Source: Chloroflexota bacterium
Lineage (GTDB): Bacteria; Chloroflexota; Limnocylindria; Limnocylindrales; CSP1-4
NCBI GenBank assembly: GCA_021812735.1
Contig: JAKAMV010000507.1
Coordinates: 1-7,381 of the forward strand
Reading direction: 5' to 3'
DNA length: 7,381 nt
Both the position numbers and the translations under genes were made by a program. Positions 6,377 through 7,381 of this stretch are shown one piece after another (position 1 is the first letter of the stretch; every line of letters begins with the position of its first letter). The notes beneath the pieces were generated by a model. It was given only the letters and a program-made list of their open reading frames with translations. It did not search any database and was not told where the DNA came from.

Positions 6377-6412
6377 CAGACCAGTCTGTAGCACAGACCA
6401 TTGTGGTGTCAA
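6377..6412 (-). promoter_or_regulatory. Operon promoter covered by tandem CAGACCA operator dyads
   Basis: On the minus strand a perfect -35 element TTGACA (6412-6407) is followed after 16 bp by TACAGA (6390-6385) with an extended TG motif (TGC directly before it). Transcription would start near 6378, about 45 bases before the first gene. A perfect dyad, CAGAC-CA-GTCTG (6377-6388), covers the -10 region and start site. A second, imperfect copy, CAGACCATTGTG (6394-6405, 10 of 12 identical), lies in the spacer, 17 bp away on centre. Binding there would block RNA polymerase, which fits repression by the winged-helix protein encoded in the operon. The repeats are directly seen; the identity of the binding protein is inference. 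Confidence 0.6.
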
Positions 6413-6449
6413 GGCGGAGTAAGCCGACGGCCATCGGCGGAGGTGCCTC

Positions 6450-6455
6450 TATCCT
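6450..6455 (+). promoter_or_regulatory. -10 element for the truncated membrane-protein gene
   Basis: TATCCT (TANNNT type) ends 6 bases before the ATG at 6462, the same spacing as at the AlbA_2 gene. A leaderless start is therefore likely. No good -35 hexamer is visible 16-18 bp upstream. The region between 6413 and 6450 holds nothing else I can name. Confidence 0.4.
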
Positions 6456-6461
6456 TCGGGG

Positions 6462-6677
6462 ATGGATCCCGCGGCGTTCCGGATCGCCCTCGATCCATGG
6501 CACGACTTCTACTTGGCCGTGGGTTCGGCTTCGGCCGCGTTGCTCGGGTTGCTGCTCGTCGGCGTTTCGATCAATCTCTCGGCCTCCGCATGGATCACCC
6601 ATCCGCAGCGTGGACGGGCATTTCAGCTCGACGCGGTCGCGAGCCGTGCTCGTCCACGATCGCGAGCACCCAGGTGA
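6462..6677 (+). pseudogene. 5' fragment of a small membrane-protein gene, cut by transposon-derived DNA
   Basis: The open frame encodes 71 residues, but only about the first 42 look native. DPWHDFYLAVGSASAALLGL (11-30) runs into LLVGVSINLSAS (31-42), one transmembrane helix with the WHDFY and ASAxLLGLLxVGxSINL signature of an uncharacterised bacterial membrane-protein family that is normally longer (well over 100 residues, several helices; from memory). From about base 6580-6590 the sequence becomes arginine- and proline-rich in this frame and overlaps transposase-like coding sequence on the other strand. The remaining helices are absent downstream in all frames I checked. I read it as the 5' remnant of a gene truncated by an insertion or deletion. 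Confidence 0.6.
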
Positions 6678-6870
6678 GGGCATGCGCGGCGCCGACCTTG
6701 AGGTGGTGCAGCCGCCCGGCACGCCTGAGGGTGATGGCGCCCTTGCTGTCCGTCGTGTCGTGGCGGAGGCGGAGGTGCCCGCGGCCGGCGGGACCCGATG
6801 GCCGGTCCTTCGGGATCGCCCGGTACGCCTCCCCCGGTGTCCGCCGGCCGATCGCCCGGTGTCGCGACTC
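6580..6870 (-). pseudogene. IS481-family transposase, C-terminal fragment with frameshift
   Basis: Reading the minus strand from 6861 gives HRAIGRRTPGEAYRAIPK, then about 15 residues on HLRLRHDTTDSKGAITLRR, AGRLHHLKVGAAHAL and VLAIVDEH (ending at 6646). This matches the tail of IS481-type integrase-core transposases (RPHxxxGxRTPxEAY ... GRLHHxxVGxAH ... VLxxVDxH). The catalytic DDE core, which lies N-terminal to this, is absent. After 6646 the frame is lost; in the +1 frame VELKCPSTLRMGDPCGG (about 6625-6575) resembles the usual VxxLxTGEVLSTHRIDPxRGY ending with a gap, suggesting one or more indels. In the original frame a stop occurs at 6595-6597. No terminal inverted repeats were identified. 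It is a dead fragment and cannot move itself. Confidence 0.75.
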
Positions 6871-6876
6871 AAGACA

Positions 6877-6893
6877 TTGGCGCGCCCGACAGG
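6877..6893 (-). repeat. Copy C of the 17 bp tRNA-3'-end-like direct repeat
   Basis: TTGGCGCGCCCGACAGG here is identical to 1556-1572 and in the same orientation, about 5.3 kb away. On the minus strand it is the 3' T-stem, 3' acceptor strand, discriminator G and CCA of a tRNA, as at copy A. Identity stops exactly after the T-stem, and no T-loop follows here. It abuts the start of the IS481 fragment on one side and the region upstream of the HTH gene on the other. It may be the other end of an excised or decayed integrated element. Confidence 0.5.
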
Positions 6894-6944
6894 TGTGGGG
6901 CGCGCAATTTCAACCTACAGGATCCCGATCGAGGGCCGGGACGA

Positions 6945-7208
6945 ATGGCTCAGCGCGGCGAGGCGTGGCGCGTGAAGTCCACGATCACTCCCTCGGCCAG
7001 TCCTACGCCGCGGCAGTTCGAGGTCCTGCGGGCACGTTGCGAGGCGGGATCGCGCAAGGAGGCGGCCGCGCTCCTTGGGATCAGCCCCGAGACTGTGCGG
7101 TGGCACCTCGGAAGGTTGTTTGAGCGCTGCGGCTGCACTGACGACGCGCAAGCGGCTTACCGGCACCACGATGACGTGGTGAAAGGGACTGCGTCGCGGG
7201 TCGCCTAG
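6945..7208 (+). CDS. Small stand-alone LuxR/GerE-type HTH protein
   Basis: This protein has 87 residues from ATG 6945 (78 from the GTG at 6972). Residues 21-73 form a GerE-type HTH: TPRQFEVLRA (21-30), KEAAALLGISPETVRWHLGR (38-57) and a closing helix. This matches the LTxREREVLxxxAxGxxxKEIAxxLGISxxTVxxHL pattern. There is no receiver, PAS or autoinducer domain, so it is a bare DNA-binding module, of a kind often seen in accessory or phage-related DNA. GAGGG (6931-6935) lies 9 bases before ATG 6945, and GAGG (6960-6963) lies 8 bases before GTG 6972, so the start is uncertain. The open frame continues upstream to 6798 across the transposase fragment, but that part is not credible protein. It converges with the small ORF at the right edge. 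A short GC hairpin (GGGC/GCCC, 7214-7225) follows the stop without a T-run. Confidence 0.7.
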   Translation: MAQRGEAWRVKSTITPSASPTPRQFEVLRARCEAGSRKEAAALLGISPETVRWHLGRLFERCGCTDDAQAAYRHHDDVVKGTASRVA

Positions 7209-7243
7209 TCCCGGGGCCTGTGCCCTCGTCCCACTTCTGCCGC

Positions 7244-7381
7244 TTACGCCCCGGCGGGTTCCCGCTTCAGGTCGGCCTTCAGCGCGCGGATTGCGTGGTC
7301 TTTCGACAATGCGACTATTGGCTTGCCGGTGTCCGGGTGGTTCGCAGGCCGGCCCGCCCTAATGCTTTCGATTGCCTCCAT
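7244..7381 (-). CDS. Small hypothetical ORF at the window edge, possibly the 3' end of a longer gene
   Basis: The minus-strand frame runs from an ATG exactly at the window end (7381) to TAA at 7244-7246: 45 residues, starting MEAIESIRAGRPANHP and ending KADLKREPAGA. The frame is open to the edge, so the true start may lie outside. It is hydrophilic, with a lysine-rich helix-like C-terminal half and no recognisable motif. Codon use includes several A/T-ending codons (GCA, ATC, GAA, ATT, CCA, ATA), lower in third-position G/C than the ABC operon, in keeping with accessory DNA. It converges with the HTH gene, 35 bases between stops. No function can be proposed. Confidence 0.45.
   Translation of the reverse strand: MEAIESIRAGRPANHPDTGKPIVALSKDHAIRALKADLKREPAGA

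Noticed and set aside
6798..6944. N-terminal extension of the HTH protein back to 6798
   Set aside because: This stretch is opposite the transposase fragment and crosses the tRNA-like repeat; it is proline/glycine-rich with no domain, while ribosome binding sites support starts at 6945 or 6972.
1..7381. CRISPR array, riboswitch or rRNA
   Set aside because: No regularly spaced repeats, known aptamer cores or rRNA signatures were found on either strand.

Overview
This is a 7.4 kb stretch of very GC-rich bacterial DNA (about 70% G+C by eye). The protein families, the heavy use of G/C at third codon positions, the TANNNT-type -10 elements placed directly before start codons, and an IS481-type transposase relic suggest an actinobacterial or Chloroflexota genome, probably an accessory region. 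The sequence alone does not settle the phylum.

Left part (1-3126): two convergent genes. A plus-strand AAA+ ATPase with a DUF4143-type C-terminus (65-1354) faces a minus-strand AlbA_2/Schlafen-type regulator with a RecG-like ATPase segment and a C-terminal winged helix (1646-3091). Both have promoter-like hexamers so close to the start codon that the mRNAs would be leaderless. The 291 bp between their stops holds a sequence resembling the 3' end of a tRNA (1556-1579).

Middle (3127-6412): after a gene-poor 550 bp spacer, which contains a second and different tRNA-3'-end-like fragment (3367-3386), there is a tight minus-strand operon read from right to left. Its order is a six-helix membrane protein of unknown function (5713-6333), a small winged-helix repressor-like protein (5339-5716), an ABC ATPase (4414-5352) and an ABC-2 permease (3680-4417). 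The junctions overlap by 4, 14 and 4 bp, so translation is probably coupled. The operon promoter (TTGACA-16-TACAGA) is covered by two tandem copies of a CAGACCA-type dyad, the likely operator of the winged-helix protein. The simplest reading is a self-regulated efflux or membrane-stress module.

Right part (6413-7381): decayed accessory DNA. A membrane-protein gene starting at 6462 is intact for only about 42 codons before running into a frameshifted C-terminal fragment of an IS481-family transposase on the opposite strand. An exact second copy of the 17 bp tRNA-like sequence (6877-6893) follows, in the same orientation as the copy at 1556-1572. Then come a stand-alone LuxR/GerE-type HTH protein (6945-7208) and a small convergent ORF reaching the window edge.

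The main non-genic signals are the same-orientation tRNA-3'-end repeats around a 5.3 kb segment (possible integration scars, though no integrase is visible), the operator-covered promoter, and the recurrent leaderless start architecture.
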